A DNA stretch of 64,000 nt from an uncultured Collinsella sp. (GCA_900549745.1 URPJ01000003.1:102514-166513); one strand, 5' to 3'. Numbered from the stretch's first letter, positions 8,555 through 16,402 are shown. Translations and numbers: made by a program. Notes: generated from the letters alone by a model not told the origin.

Positions 8555-9436
8555 CTATCGCTTATCGGTGATGACGGCGGCGAGCTCGGGGCTGAGGGTC
8601 TTGACGCCGCAGAGCATGTCGATGGAGACGGTGTCGGTCTTGGTCTTCTGGTCGTAGCCCTGCACGACGCGCAGGCCGAAGCCGTCGTAGGAGGTGGAGA
8701 AGGCCTTGGGCGCGCCGAGCGGCATCTCGAGCTGGCGGGTCACGAGCGCGAAGGCGTTCTTGTGGAACGCGATGGACGGCGTGTAGTTGGCCGTCTCTGC
8801 CGTGGTCTTCTGCACGTTCTGGTCGCAGTAGAAGTCGAGGCCGTACTTGCGGCCAAGCGATGCCTCCTTGAGGGCGGTGCCGTTGTCGCCGACGGCGGAG
8901 GCATTGGTAAACGCCTCGGTGTTGAGCAGGTCGGCCTCGGCCTGGGAGCCGTAGACGAAGCGGCGCTCCGTGGAGGGCGCCTTGGCGTCCACGAGGAACT
9001 TGCGGGCGGCGATGATGTCCGCCACGGCGATGGCGCCCTTGGTGTGGTCGACGCGGTTCGTGACGTCCTTCTCGAGCGCGAGCAGGTAGCCGTCGATCTT
9101 GTCGGCGAAGGCCTGCATGGCCGGGACGAGGAACTGCGCGGAGAAGTCGACGATGCCCATCGTCAGCTCCTTGGACGTGACGGCGAACGTCACGTCGAGC
9201 AGCTTGTCCATCTTGACGGGGACCTTGCCCTCCGTGGCGTCCTGCACCTCGACCTCGGTAGTAAACTCCTTGGCCTCGAAGGTGGCGGGCTTGCGGACGG
9301 TGATGGTGTCGCCCACGCCGGCGACGAACTCGGAGGAGTAGTCGCGGTGGACGAGGTTGGCCATGACGGCGTTGGTGCGCAGAACGTCCAGCGCCTCGTT
9401 GGCGATGATGTTGGGTGTAAGGATGGTGTTCGACAT
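8555..9436 (-). CDS. Major capsid protein, P22 coat-like (gp5 family)
   Basis: This 293-residue protein builds the icosahedral shell. The N-terminus (SNTILTPNIIANEALDVLRTNAVMANLVHRDY) and GVGDTITVRKPATFEAKEF match the P22 coat family as found in Gram-positive phages, with a conserved VVQGYDQKTKTDTVSIDMLCGVKT near the end. The fold is HK97-like. It follows a scaffold gene by 9 bases with a good ribosome site. It is shorter than P22 gp5 (430 residues), as is normal for this subgroup, which lacks the inserted I-domain. Confidence 0.9.
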   Translation of the reverse strand: MSNTILTPNIIANEALDVLRTNAVMANLVHRDYSSEFVAGVGDTITVRKPATFEAKEFTTEVEVQDATEGKVPVKMDKLLDVTFAVTSKELTMGIVDFSAQFLVPAMQAFADKIDGYLLALEKDVTNRVDHTKGAIAVADIIAARKFLVDAKAPSTERRFVYGSQAEADLLNTEAFTNASAVGDNGTALKEASLGRKYGLDFYCDQNVQKTTAETANYTPSIAFHKNAFALVTRQLEMPLGAPKAFSTSYDGFGLRVVQGYDQKTKTDTVSIDMLCGVKTLSPELAAVITDKR

Positions 9437-9445
9437 AGAAACCCC

Positions 9446-10009
9446 TTAGCCTCTCTGCTCCGCCTTGTACTTCATGTACTCGGCGGTGCTCATTTCGTTG
9501 ATGTCCTTGCCGCCCTCGCCCTTGGGGGCGTGGGCCACGTCGGCGCCCTTGACGGTCGTGGTTGCGATGAAGTCGGCCCAGTCGGCCTTGATGCCCTCGG
9601 TGAGCTTGTCCGCACCCTCGATAGCGCCGTCCTTGACGGTCACGTTCTCGAGGTCGGAGACCTTGAGAACGGTCTCGATGCGCTTGGGGTCGACGCCCGC
9701 CGACTTGAGCAGCTCTCGGTACAGGCTGCGCTTCTCGGCTGCGGCTTTCTCGCCCTCGACCTTGGCCTTGTAGTCCTCTAGGTTCTTGACGGCAGCCTTG
9801 TACTTTTCCTCGTACTCGCCCGCGCCCTCGCCCTTGGCCTTGAGCGCGTCCAGCTCCTTCTTGTAGCCGTCCGCCTTGCCCGCGGCCTCCTTGAACTCGT
9901 CGCGCTGCGCCTTGAGCGCGTCCACGCTCTCGGCGTGCTCGTCGATGATCTGGTCGATCTTCTCGTCCTCGATGCCCATTGCCTTGAGCATCTTTCGCGT
10001 GAGTGCCAA
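9446..10009 (-). CDS. Phage scaffolding protein
   Basis: The chosen start is a TTG at 10009, six bases after GGGAG, giving 187 residues that start (M)ALTRKMLKAMGIEDEK; the ATG of MLKAMG is an alternative. The protein is a highly charged coiled coil from about residue 15 to 105 (EHAESVDALKAQRDEFKEA, YKKELDALKAK, EEKYKAAVKNLEDY), typical of GP20-like scaffolds that line the procapsid. The C-terminus ends MSTAEYMKYKAEQRG. It sits directly upstream of the coat gene, the usual place. The 109 bases before it hold no gene that I can see. Confidence 0.82.
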   Translation of the reverse strand: MALTRKMLKAMGIEDEKIDQIIDEHAESVDALKAQRDEFKEAAGKADGYKKELDALKAKGEGAGEYEEKYKAAVKNLEDYKAKVEGEKAAAEKRSLYRELLKSAGVDPKRIETVLKVSDLENVTVKDGAIEGADKLTEGIKADWADFIATTTVKGADVAHAPKGEGGKDINEMSTAEYMKYKAEQRG

Positions 10010-10118
10010 CAGAATCTCCCTTGCTTCGGAATGGGCGGGTTCCCACCTGTTGCCTCGGCAGGGCCCGCGCCGCAATACCTCGCGGCAAGGGTGAGTATCC
10101 AAGCGGAGTAACGCGGCC

Positions 10119-10541
10119 CTACGCGCCACCCCTCAGGTGCTTCTCGAGAATCGCCCGGTACGTATCGCCGTGACCCGTTGCCGCCTTGCGCAGGAAGTGC
10201 TTGCCCTTCATGCGGGAAGTCCCCTCCTCGACGTACGGCGCGTACTCGACGTTGGTCCCGATGAAGCAGTCGTAGCCTTTGAGTAGGTGCGTGACGGAGT
10301 TACGCAACCTGCCCGTATCGACCGGGCACGTCGCCTTGGCGTAGCCCTCCGCGACGAGGCCTATCTCCTCTAGGCCCGTCTTGTAGGCGCGCAAGAGGGC
10401 CTTCTCGACCTGCTCGATGTTGTTCTGCCGTATCTCGATGCACTCGGCGGTATCCAGCTTCGTGGCGTTTACGATCTCCTCGGTGATGAGGGTGCCGTGC
10501 CGGCCGTGGTCGCCGACGCCGCCGACGAGCCCGTAAGCCAT
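10119..10541 (-). CDS. HK97 gp10-like minor head/tail completion protein
   Basis: The start is MAYGLVGGVGD at 10541, overlapping the previous stop (ATGA), giving 140 residues. The signature CPVDTGRLRNSVTHLL, then FIGTNVEYAPYVEEGT and GKHFLRKAATGHGDTY, is the hallmark of the HK97 gp10 family. These usually lie after the connectors; here the gene sits before the scaffold, next to the MuF/immunity genes, an unusual order. Role: neck or tail completion. Confidence 0.8.
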   Translation of the reverse strand: MAYGLVGGVGDHGRHGTLITEEIVNATKLDTAECIEIRQNNIEQVEKALLRAYKTGLEEIGLVAEGYAKATCPVDTGRLRNSVTHLLKGYDCFIGTNVEYAPYVEEGTSRMKGKHFLRKAATGHGDTYRAILEKHLRGGA

Positions 10542-10762
10542 CAGTCGGGCACCTCGCAGCCGTAGCCAACGCGACCGTCGACGTCCGCCTCGATGGCCTC
10601 GATGGCCTGCATCGGCACGCCGGCGCACCCGAGCGTGCAGCCGTCGTCGGGCTCAACCTCGTCGCCGCGCTGCGTGCAGATGTAGGTATCCGGGAACGTG
10701 AAGCCGAAGCCCAGCTTTACGGCGCAGTCGCCGCAGTTCGCACAAGTGAATAGCTCTTTCAT
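10541..10762 (-). CDS. Small Cys-rich phage protein (zinc-ribbon-like)
   Basis: 73 residues starting MKELFTCANCGDCAVKLG. The C-x2-C-x2-C cluster at residues 7-13 and later C residues (YICTQRG, CTLGCAG, YGCEVPD) suggest a metal-binding ribbon. It overlaps the gp10-like gene by the ATGA arrangement. I do not recognise a function; a small DNA- or protein-binding role is possible. Confidence 0.6.
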   Translation of the reverse strand: MKELFTCANCGDCAVKLGFGFTFPDTYICTQRGDEVEPDDGCTLGCAGVPMQAIEAIEADVDGRVGYGCEVPD

Positions 10763-10819
10763 GCCTGCCCCAATCTCTCTGCGGGCAGTGTCACGGCACG
10801 GTCACGCGGCATGAAAAAA

Positions 10820-10837
10820 GCCCCGCCGTGGCGGGGC
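10820..10837 (-). terminator. Factor-independent terminator after the immunity gene
   Basis: On the minus strand a hairpin GCCCCGCC-ACG-GCGGGGC... is followed by TTTTTT (10814-10819). It closes the MuF/immunity unit 11 bases after the immunity stop. Confidence 0.75.
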
Positions 10838-10847
10838 CCGCTGTGAT

Positions 10848-11114
10848 CTATTGGATTTTTACCTCGTGGGCCTTGTCCATCTCAAGCTCGATAGCAGACG
10901 GGCTCTCGCCTCTGAGGAAAAATGGAATCGGGAAGAAGTCAATCTTCCCCGTTTCCTTGTCGATGGCATACGGAGTGTCGCCCGGGGCCATCTTTCCATC
11001 GAAACCGAAACCGACGAACCAATGGTATTTGCCCTCGTATGCGCACACCGGGCCGTATCCGTCTACGGCCTCCTCTTCCAGAATCGGCTTTATGGCCTCT
11101 TCCAATGTGAGCAT
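10848..11114 (-). CDS. Candidate immunity protein for the MuF toxin (Imm35-like)
   Basis: 88 residues starting MLTLEEAIKPILEEEAVDGY. The segment KYHWFVGFGFDGK followed by YAIDKETGKIDFFPI matches the pattern of the Imm35 immunity family (aromatic strand, then I/V-D-K-x-T-G-K-I). It begins one base after the toxin stop, with its ribosome site (AGAGG) inside the toxin's last codons, and is followed by a terminator: the classical toxin-immunity layout. Imm35 is known from polymorphic toxin loci. It should act in the cytoplasm by binding the papain-fold domain; this is inferred from context. Confidence 0.72.
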   Translation of the reverse strand: MLTLEEAIKPILEEEAVDGYGPVCAYEGKYHWFVGFGFDGKMAPGDTPYAIDKETGKIDFFPIPFFLRGESPSAIELEMDKAHEVKIQ

Positions 11115-11115
11115 G

Positions 11116-12855
11116 TCAACCTCTTGTCGTCAGGCACTCGTCGACAAGATCGCCAAACTCGGCGTCGTCAACTCGCGCGAACTCCGTCTCCTCGGCCTTG
11201 ATTATACCAAAATACCAGCTCACGTCCTCATCGCCGCTCTGTGGGTCTATGAACTTGATAGCGTTTCCCGTCTTTTCCGCAACGAAAACGTGTCGTCCGC
11301 TCTTGCCGCAAAGCGCGTGGTCCCAGGAAACGGAGACCTCGGCCCTCGCGTCCCCGTTTACCGCAAGGAGGAATGACGTTATTTCTTTCTCCGGCTTATC
11401 GCCACCACGTTTCCAAGTGGCCCCCGGAAACACCTTTTTGTACGACTCGGCGCGCGCGAAGGGGTCATATGCCGATATTTTCCCCCACTTATTCATCTTA
11501 ATCGGCTTCGCAACGACGTCGAGCCCACGCCGTCTCGCCTCATACGCCGGAACGCACCTTTGGCAGTTGTACGAGTACCTGCCGTCTTTGTCCTTCTTTG
11601 TCTTAAAGTTCTGGTTGACCTTGGCAAGGTCGGAGCCTGCGGAATGCTCGCCCTTGATCTCCTTGAAAACGCGCCGACCGTTGACAATGGGCGTCGAACC
11701 GGGCGCAAGCGCCGTGTCCAACACCTTCTGCTGGTCGCCTGCGCTCATCTTGCGGAACGAGCCGGACGGTATGCCGTAGTCCTCGAGCTGCCGCGAGAGC
11801 CGCTTGCGCGCCTCGGTCTTGGATACGCCCGCCACGTCCAGCTTGCGCTTGGTGCCGGGCATCTCCATGAACTCTGAGATGGTGCGGTTCGCGGGCTTCG
11901 CGCCGGTGACGGCGGGCTTGCCCGCCTTCCATTCCTCGTAGGTCATGCCCTCGGGCAGTCGGCTGAAACGCTCGCCGTCGAGCACGTCGAGTCCGTCACA
12001 GCACGCCACCAGCGTGCAGCGGCAGTTGCACGTCTCGGCATACCGCGCCTCCGGGTCGCCCGGGTAGCGGCACCCGTTGCTGAACTTCTCGCCGACCTCG
12101 ACCTTCTCGCGGTCAATCTTCCTGTGGCTCGAGCGCGTGCGCAGGTCGAGCGTCGCCACCCATTCCTGCTGCACCTTGATGCCGAGCCCCTTGGCCCTCT
12201 TGTAACTGTCGACGCGTCCGGCGTTCTCTGCCGCCGTCGTCGAGGTCCGCGCCAGACGCACCGCCGCCGCGCGGTTGGACCCCGCCACGTCCTGGATGCG
12301 CTTCGCGATCTTGGGTATCGACTCGCCGAGCAGCACGCCCTGCGTGATCTGGTTGGCTATGAGCCGGCGGTTCCACGCCACGTCCTTGGCGACGTTGACG
12401 GACGGCTTTGGCAGGTAGCTGTCGTGGTCGGTGAGCAGCCTCTGGACGGTCGACGCGTCCTGCAGCGCGTAGGCCGTGTCAACGCCCACGGCGCTCTCGA
12501 CCTGCCACGTGCCGTAGTTGTAGTTCTCGGCGTAGACCTCGGGCAGCCTGCCCTCGATGGCGGCGGCCGCGACGACGTTCGCGTGCGTCATGGCCTCGGC
12601 GCACTGCTTGAGCACGATTCGGTAGCGCCTGCCAGCCGCTATCTTCCCGCTTCGCCAAGACCTGTATTGCGCCTTGGTGATCTTGCCGGCCTCAAGCCGC
12701 TCGCGCATCTTCTCGTCGTCGGCCTCGAACTGCGCCAGATAGCGCTTGAGGTTGTCGTAGGCCGTCTTGCTCGCCTCGCCGTACACTCCCGCCACCTCGC
12801 GCTCGAACGCCCGAATCTCGGCGTCTGAGAACTCGTGAGCGCTATCCTTCGCCAT
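11116..12855 (-). CDS. MuF minor head protein fused to a C-terminal papain-fold toxin domain
   Basis: The chosen start is MAKDSAHEFSD at 12855, six bases after GGAGG, giving 579 residues. Residues of about 190-290 are a MuF (SPP1 gp7) domain: RLARTSTTAAENAGR, WVATLDLRTRSSHRKID, then a Cys-rich ending CNCRCTLVAC. A linker (about 290-400) leads to a C-terminal domain with SYNCQRC (Cys431), GRHVFVAEKTG (His522) and IKFIDPQSG (Asp537, Gln539), the Cys-His-Asp layout of papain-fold toxins (glutamine deamidase/peptidase type). MuF proteins bind portals and can be ejected into the host; MuF polymorphic toxins with an immunity gene next door are a described phage class. The substrate cannot be told from sequence. 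Confidence 0.82.
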   Translation of the reverse strand: MAKDSAHEFSDAEIRAFEREVAGVYGEASKTAYDNLKRYLAQFEADDEKMRERLEAGKITKAQYRSWRSGKIAAGRRYRIVLKQCAEAMTHANVVAAAAIEGRLPEVYAENYNYGTWQVESAVGVDTAYALQDASTVQRLLTDHDSYLPKPSVNVAKDVAWNRRLIANQITQGVLLGESIPKIAKRIQDVAGSNRAAAVRLARTSTTAAENAGRVDSYKRAKGLGIKVQQEWVATLDLRTRSSHRKIDREKVEVGEKFSNGCRYPGDPEARYAETCNCRCTLVACCDGLDVLDGERFSRLPEGMTYEEWKAGKPAVTGAKPANRTISEFMEMPGTKRKLDVAGVSKTEARKRLSRQLEDYGIPSGSFRKMSAGDQQKVLDTALAPGSTPIVNGRRVFKEIKGEHSAGSDLAKVNQNFKTKKDKDGRYSYNCQRCVPAYEARRRGLDVVAKPIKMNKWGKISAYDPFARAESYKKVFPGATWKRGGDKPEKEITSFLLAVNGDARAEVSVSWDHALCGKSGRHVFVAEKTGNAIKFIDPQSGDEDVSWYFGIIKAEETEFARVDDAEFGDLVDECLTTRG

Positions 12856-12903
12856 GCGCCGCCTCCAATCGTCGGCACGCATGGTCGCCCGCGCATAACG
12901 GAA

Positions 12904-12930
12904 AAGGGCCCCGACCGAAGCCGGGGCCCT
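12904..12930. terminator. Hairpin terminator between tail-fibre block and MuF gene
   Basis: AAGGGCCCCG / CGGGGCCCTT pair around a short loop (GACCGAAG region), with TTTTCC on the minus strand after it. It separates the DGR/fibre block from the MuF toxin gene, so the toxin may be partly uncoupled from upstream transcription. Confidence 0.6.
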
Positions 12931-12933
12931 TCC

Positions 12934-13044
12934 CTACTCGCCGTCTGCCTCTAGCATCTGGCGTACCTCGTCGCGCCAGCGCTCGGGAACGCTCTCGAGC
13001 GTGCGCTTGCCGCTTTTCACGGCGCGGTAGTAGATCTTCGCCAA
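12934..13044 (-). CDS. Small CD1375/XkdX-type phage protein
   Basis: 36 residues from a TTG at 13044 preceded by GGAGGTG. The sequence MAKIYYRAVKSGKRTLESVP then RWRDEVRQMLE has the pattern of the CD1375-like family (I-x-x-G-x-[RK]-T-x-x-x-V-P-x-x-x-R-x-x-V), tiny proteins found beside tail fibre genes in Gram-positive phages. The start lies 2 bases after the previous stop. Function unknown. Confidence 0.7.
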   Translation of the reverse strand: MAKIYYRAVKSGKRTLESVPERWRDEVRQMLEADGE

Positions 13045-13045
13045 G

Positions 13046-13387
13046 TTACTCACCTCCAACGATGTCGCCGAGCTCGAGAAGGGCCGCTTGCGAGTCGGCG
13101 ACCTGCTGCTGGAGCGATGCGATCTGCTCCTCCATGCTCATGCCGTCCGCCTCGTGTGCCGTCCAGACGGTGTCAAAGTCGGCCTTTGCGCCATCGACCG
13201 TCAGCTCGCCCGTCGGGTCGGTGAAGTGCAGCTCCTCGTAGGTGAACACCTTCACCTTGACGGAACCGCCCTCGCCTCCCTGCTCCTCGCGCTCGCCCTC
13301 GGCGATGCCGCGGCGCAGCCAGACGTCGGTCCCCGCGATCTCGACCGTCTCGGGCCTCTCGCCCGTTCGCTCCGACTTCACAACCAT
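13046..13387 (-). CDS. Phage tail-fibre region protein, unknown function
   Basis: 113 residues starting MVVKSERTGERPETVEIAG. The first half is beta-rich and charged; the second half (SMEEQIASLQQQVADSQAALLELG) is a short coiled coil. Proteins of this pattern sit with CD1375-like genes near tail fibre genes, so a fibre-associated role is likely. It does not look like the DGR accessory protein Avd, which is a basic four-helix bundle. It follows the reverse transcriptase gene by 10 bases and may be co-transcribed with it. Confidence 0.6.
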   Translation of the reverse strand: MVVKSERTGERPETVEIAGTDVWLRRGIAEGEREEQGGEGGSVKVKVFTYEELHFTDPTGELTVDGAKADFDTVWTAHEADGMSMEEQIASLQQQVADSQAALLELGDIVGGE

Positions 13388-13397
13388 ATTTTTCCTC

Positions 13398-14429
13398 CTA
13401 ACCCACGGCCCTCGCCGCGTTGAATATGCACCGCTTGACGTTCATCTGGTGCTCCATGACAGCCGTTTTCAGCCAGCCCCAGTAAGAGCACACGCGCCTC
13501 GCCAAGCGCTCGGTGCGCCTGCGCATGTAGCGCGCGAACGCGCGTCGCAGTCGTTTCCAGAGCCTCTTTCGCAAGTCGACCCGGCGCCCGCGAGCGCACC
13601 AGATGCGATAGCCCGCGAAGTCGATGGGCTCGGCGCCGTTGCGCCTCACCTTCCACGGTTTCAGCGACAATCCTAGCCGCCCCAAAACGCGCGCGGCGAT
13701 GGCCGCGGCCTTCCTGAGCGAACGCTTTGAGTTGCCGAGAAAATAGCCGTCGTCGGCGTACCACACCTGGCATCCCGCGAGCCTCACGCGTTTGCCGCGC
13801 CGCTCCTTCGCCGCCTCCTCGACCGCGTGGTACGCGAACGAGATCACGAGCGCCGCCAACCGAAGCGACAGGTAGCTGCCGAGGATAAGGACGCCGTTCA
13901 TCGTCGACAGCAGCGAATGGAGCAGGTAGAGGACTTGGCTGTTCTTGACGTAGTGCGCCACCAGACCCTCCACTATCTCCGTCCGCATCGAGCCGTAGCA
14001 GTTGCGGATGTCGACGTGTACGTGGTAGGCGAAGCGGTGAACCTCATGCCTGAACTTGCGCATCCCCAGCGCCGCGCCCTTGCCCTTGACGCCGCTCGAC
14101 ACCTGCCAGAAGCCGACCTTGGCGACAAGGAGCGGCTCGAGTGCCCCAACGCACAGGTAGTTGCAGACCTGCCGCTTGATGCTCTCGACGCTTATCTCGC
14201 GCAGCTTGCCGTTGTTTGGGTCGTGCTTCAGGTAGGTTCGAATCGGCTCGAACGTAAGCGTCTCGGTCGAGAGCTCTAGCCAGATGCGGTCGACGAACGC
14301 CGTCTCGGTGCCGTATTCGTCGGCGACGCGCCAGCCGTTCTCCTTGCCGGAGTCACTTTTCTTCCATCGGTGCAGGGCCTCGACGACGCTCTTGCGCGTG
14401 AACTCGATGCCCTTGCAGTAGGTTTTCAT
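13398..14429 (-). CDS. Diversity-generating retroelement reverse transcriptase
   Basis: 343 residues. Motifs in order: KLREISVESIKRQVCNYL (RT 1-2, about 75-92), HVHVDIRNCYGSM (RT 3, catalytic Asp140), LGSYLSLRLA (RT 4, about 183-192), VWYADDGYFL (RT 5, YADD at 224-227), LGLSLKPWKV (RT 6) and IDFAGYRIW (RT 7). The basic C-terminus (about 280-325) is the thumb region. Motif 4 has the hydrophobic-G-x-x-x-S form of DGR enzymes rather than QGxxxSP; the next residue is Leu instead of the usual Gln. It copies the TR RNA at 14587-14699 with errors at adenines for transfer to the VR. No avd gene is seen nearby. Confidence 0.93.
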   Translation of the reverse strand: MKTYCKGIEFTRKSVVEALHRWKKSDSGKENGWRVADEYGTETAFVDRIWLELSTETLTFEPIRTYLKHDPNNGKLREISVESIKRQVCNYLCVGALEPLLVAKVGFWQVSSGVKGKGAALGMRKFRHEVHRFAYHVHVDIRNCYGSMRTEIVEGLVAHYVKNSQVLYLLHSLLSTMNGVLILGSYLSLRLAALVISFAYHAVEEAAKERRGKRVRLAGCQVWYADDGYFLGNSKRSLRKAAAIAARVLGRLGLSLKPWKVRRNGAEPIDFAGYRIWCARGRRVDLRKRLWKRLRRAFARYMRRRTERLARRVCSYWGWLKTAVMEHQMNVKRCIFNAARAVG

Positions 14430-14586
14430 AGATCAAAGCTCTTTCTGTCTGTCATACGAGCGTTCGCCTTGCGGCTACCAGCCCGTGAGCCTTGCGGACA
14501 AATTTCACTCAAAGGAGTCAGGCAGAGCCGCGTCCCGCCAGAAAGCGGCGGGCGCGGTAGACACGGTGCGAGTAGAGATTTATAGA

Positions 14587-14699
14587 CAGATTGCCGGGAG
14601 ACGAAGTTCCAAGTGGCCCTACCGGACCTGTTCCTCGAGTTCGCGTAACGAAGACCGGCGTTCGAGCCGTTCCTCAGGTTGCCGAGGAACTGAACCAGA
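14587..14699 (-). repeat. DGR template repeat (TR)
   Basis: 113 bases that match the VR at 14800-14912 (offset 213) with 100 identities. All 13 mismatches (14591, 14592, 14608, 14620, 14629, 14632, 14635, 14641, 14661, 14662, 14671, 14674, 14691) are T on the plus strand, i.e. adenines in the sense of the target gene; 13 of 21 such adenines differ and none of the other 92 positions does. The template is rich in AAC and AGG codons in the target frame. The TR lies between target gene and reverse transcriptase; the 157 bases from the TR to the RT start hold no gene and probably form the RNA spacer needed for priming. Confidence 0.95.
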
Positions 14700-14740
14700 A
14701 ACCAGCGCCGCCCTCACCGTGAATCCCTGTTTGGGGTTAG

Positions 14741-14774
14741 GAGGGGGCCAGCCCCCTCTCAGGGCTACGCCCTG
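14741..14774 (-). other. Two tandem hairpins between TR and VR
   Basis: GAGGGGGC-CA-GCCCCCTC (14741-14758) and CAGGGC-TAC-GCCCTG (14760-14774) are perfect inverted repeats just downstream of the target stop codon. There is no T run, so a simple terminator is unlikely; they may shape the transcript between target and TR or mark the homing region. Confidence 0.6.
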
Positions 14775-14776
14775 AT

Positions 14777-16402
14777 TCACCCCCGGCTACGGCCCGTAGC
14801 AGAAAGCCGGGAGACGAAGTACCAAGTGGCCCAACCGGACCGGTACCACGAGTACGCGTAACGAAGACCGGCGCACGAGCCGTACCCCAGGTTGCCGAGG
14901 AACCGAACCAGACGGATTGTGCCTTTGACCTTACCGCCGGATGTGTCGAAGTAGAAGTAGTCGCCGACACCAGTCGTCGCCGAGCCGCCGAGCCCCTTTC
15001 CCAAGATAAGGCCGTTGACGAACTGGATGTCGAGCATGTAGCCATCTGCCGTCGGCATGCACGCCGCCGTCGGGGTCACCCCGTCCGCCACGGCGTTCTT
15101 CTTCTCATTGCGGGTGTCGGGGTTGACCGCGACGCCGAAGCCCGTGCCGTCGGAAACGAAGAGCGTATCGCCCATGAACTCCCACAGGCCCAGCCCCGTC
15201 TCGACGCCGCCGACCTTGAACGGATGCTTGCCGTCCTTCGCCACCTGGCCGTCGCCAACGAGGGCATCGGTGTTGCCCGTGCACCACGGCGCACTCTGGA
15301 GCCATGTGTTCACGGTCGTGTCGAACGCCTTGGTGACGTCCATGAGAAGCGCCACGTTGCCGTCTGCGAGCGTCTCCTTGCCGCCGACAACGGTGCCGTC
15401 GAACACGTCGTATGCGGCTGCGGCACCTCGGTCTGGGCACGTGGTGCCCGTGTCGGTGCCGTACATCATCGACGCGCCAACGGGAATCTTCGCCGCCTGC
15501 TCGGCGGTGACGACCACGCGCGTGACGCCCGTCTCGGCGAGCGCGGGGTGGATCTGGATGTTGAAGTCCGTGCAGCCCGGGAAGTCCACCTGGGAGGACT
15601 TGCAGAGCGTCTTGGTCAACTGGTGGAAGTTGATATACCACTGGTCGTAGACGCTCATGCCCGAGTAGCCCGTGGTCGCGGTCTTGCAAAGGTCGACGAG
15701 CGAGTCGTGCGACGTCGTGCGGTTGGCGACCTTCGCGCCCGAGACGGAGCGCGGGCGCCCGTCGGCGTCGATGCTCATGGGATACGTCGGCGTCAGCATG
15801 TACGGTCGCAGCGTGCCGTCTGGCAGCAACGCCTTGGGGTTCGGCTGCGAGCCGCTGAATCGGCTGTCGGACCACGAGACGAGCAGGTTGCCGTTCGTCA
15901 GCACCTCGACCGCCTGCCAAACGACCGGCGCGATCTCGTAGACGTTGTTGCCGTGTCCGTTGTCCACGCGCGAGAATCCGTAGTCGACGCCGTCGATGGC
16001 CTCAACCCACGGCACGCCGTCGGCGTCGGCACCGGCGTTGGCGGACACGTGGAACCACGGTCCGCCCTCGGTGTCGAACGGGTCGACAGCCGCGCTCGTC
16101 GCCGTCGCGGGCACGAACTCGGTGGAGGCCACGCGCTTCGCGGCGGCACTCATGGGCTGTATGTCGGTGGGGCTGCCTGCCGGGATGAGGAACGTGTACA
16201 CCAGCCCCGTCTTGTGCTTGTCCACCATCGCGGCGACGCTCTCGTTGGAGTAGCGGCCCGTCGAGGCGTCGCGCTCGAGCGACTTCTGGTCGCCCAGATT
16301 CTTTACCGCGCCGACAAGCGCCCACACCGCCTTGTCCGATGCCAGCGGGTCCGCGTACTCGAACCCCTCGGTTGCCTGCTCGGTTGCCTGCGTATCGGCC
16401 AT
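14777..16402 (-). CDS. DGR target: variable receptor-binding-type protein (C-type-lectin-like C-terminus)
   Basis: 541 residues starting MADTQATEQATEGFEYADPL, directly after the stop of the coiled-coil protein (TAAATG). The last ~150 residues (GLWEFMGDTLFVSDGTG ... FVNGLILGKGLGG) have the look of the CLec-fold variable domains of gut DGR proteins. Residues 497-534 are the VR: AAC and AGG codons of the template became Tyr, Cys, Trp, Gly and Arg codons (for example SWYRSGWATWYF), matching the aromatic-rich binding faces of DGR proteins. It should sit on the virion tip or fibre and set host range. The N-terminal part has no family I recognise. Confidence 0.9.
   Translation of the reverse strand: MADTQATEQATEGFEYADPLASDKAVWALVGAVKNLGDQKSLERDASTGRYSNESVAAMVDKHKTGLVYTFLIPAGSPTDIQPMSAAAKRVASTEFVPATATSAAVDPFDTEGGPWFHVSANAGADADGVPWVEAIDGVDYGFSRVDNGHGNNVYEIAPVVWQAVEVLTNGNLLVSWSDSRFSGSQPNPKALLPDGTLRPYMLTPTYPMSIDADGRPRSVSGAKVANRTTSHDSLVDLCKTATTGYSGMSVYDQWYINFHQLTKTLCKSSQVDFPGCTDFNIQIHPALAETGVTRVVVTAEQAAKIPVGASMMYGTDTGTTCPDRGAAAAYDVFDGTVVGGKETLADGNVALLMDVTKAFDTTVNTWLQSAPWCTGNTDALVGDGQVAKDGKHPFKVGGVETGLGLWEFMGDTLFVSDGTGFGVAVNPDTRNEKKNAVADGVTPTAACMPTADGYMLDIQFVNGLILGKGLGGSATTGVGDYFYFDTSGGKVKGTIRLVRFLGNLGYGSCAGLRYAYSWYRSGWATWYFVSRLSATGRSRG
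14786..14800 (-). other. Hairpin at the 3' edge of the VR
   Basis: GCTACG-GCC-CGTAGC, six perfect base pairs with a 3-base loop, starts exactly at the VR boundary and is encoded in the last codons of the target gene. It is absent after the TR. A hairpin just downstream of VR is known to raise target recognition in the BPP-1 DGR, so this is a good candidate for the homing (IMH-associated) structure. Confidence 0.75.
14800..14912 (-). repeat. DGR variable repeat (VR)
   Basis: Receives mutated copies of the TR. It encodes residues 497-534 of the target and differs from the TR only at template adenines (sense-strand changes A to T nine times, A to G three times, A to C once). The last eight sense bases before the repeat boundary contain two more adenine changes, so mutagenesis extends to the very end. 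Confidence 0.95.

Noticed and set aside
13046..13387. Avd accessory protein of the DGR
   Set aside because: Acidic, beta-rich with a short coiled coil and next to a CD1375-like gene; Avd is a basic helical bundle.
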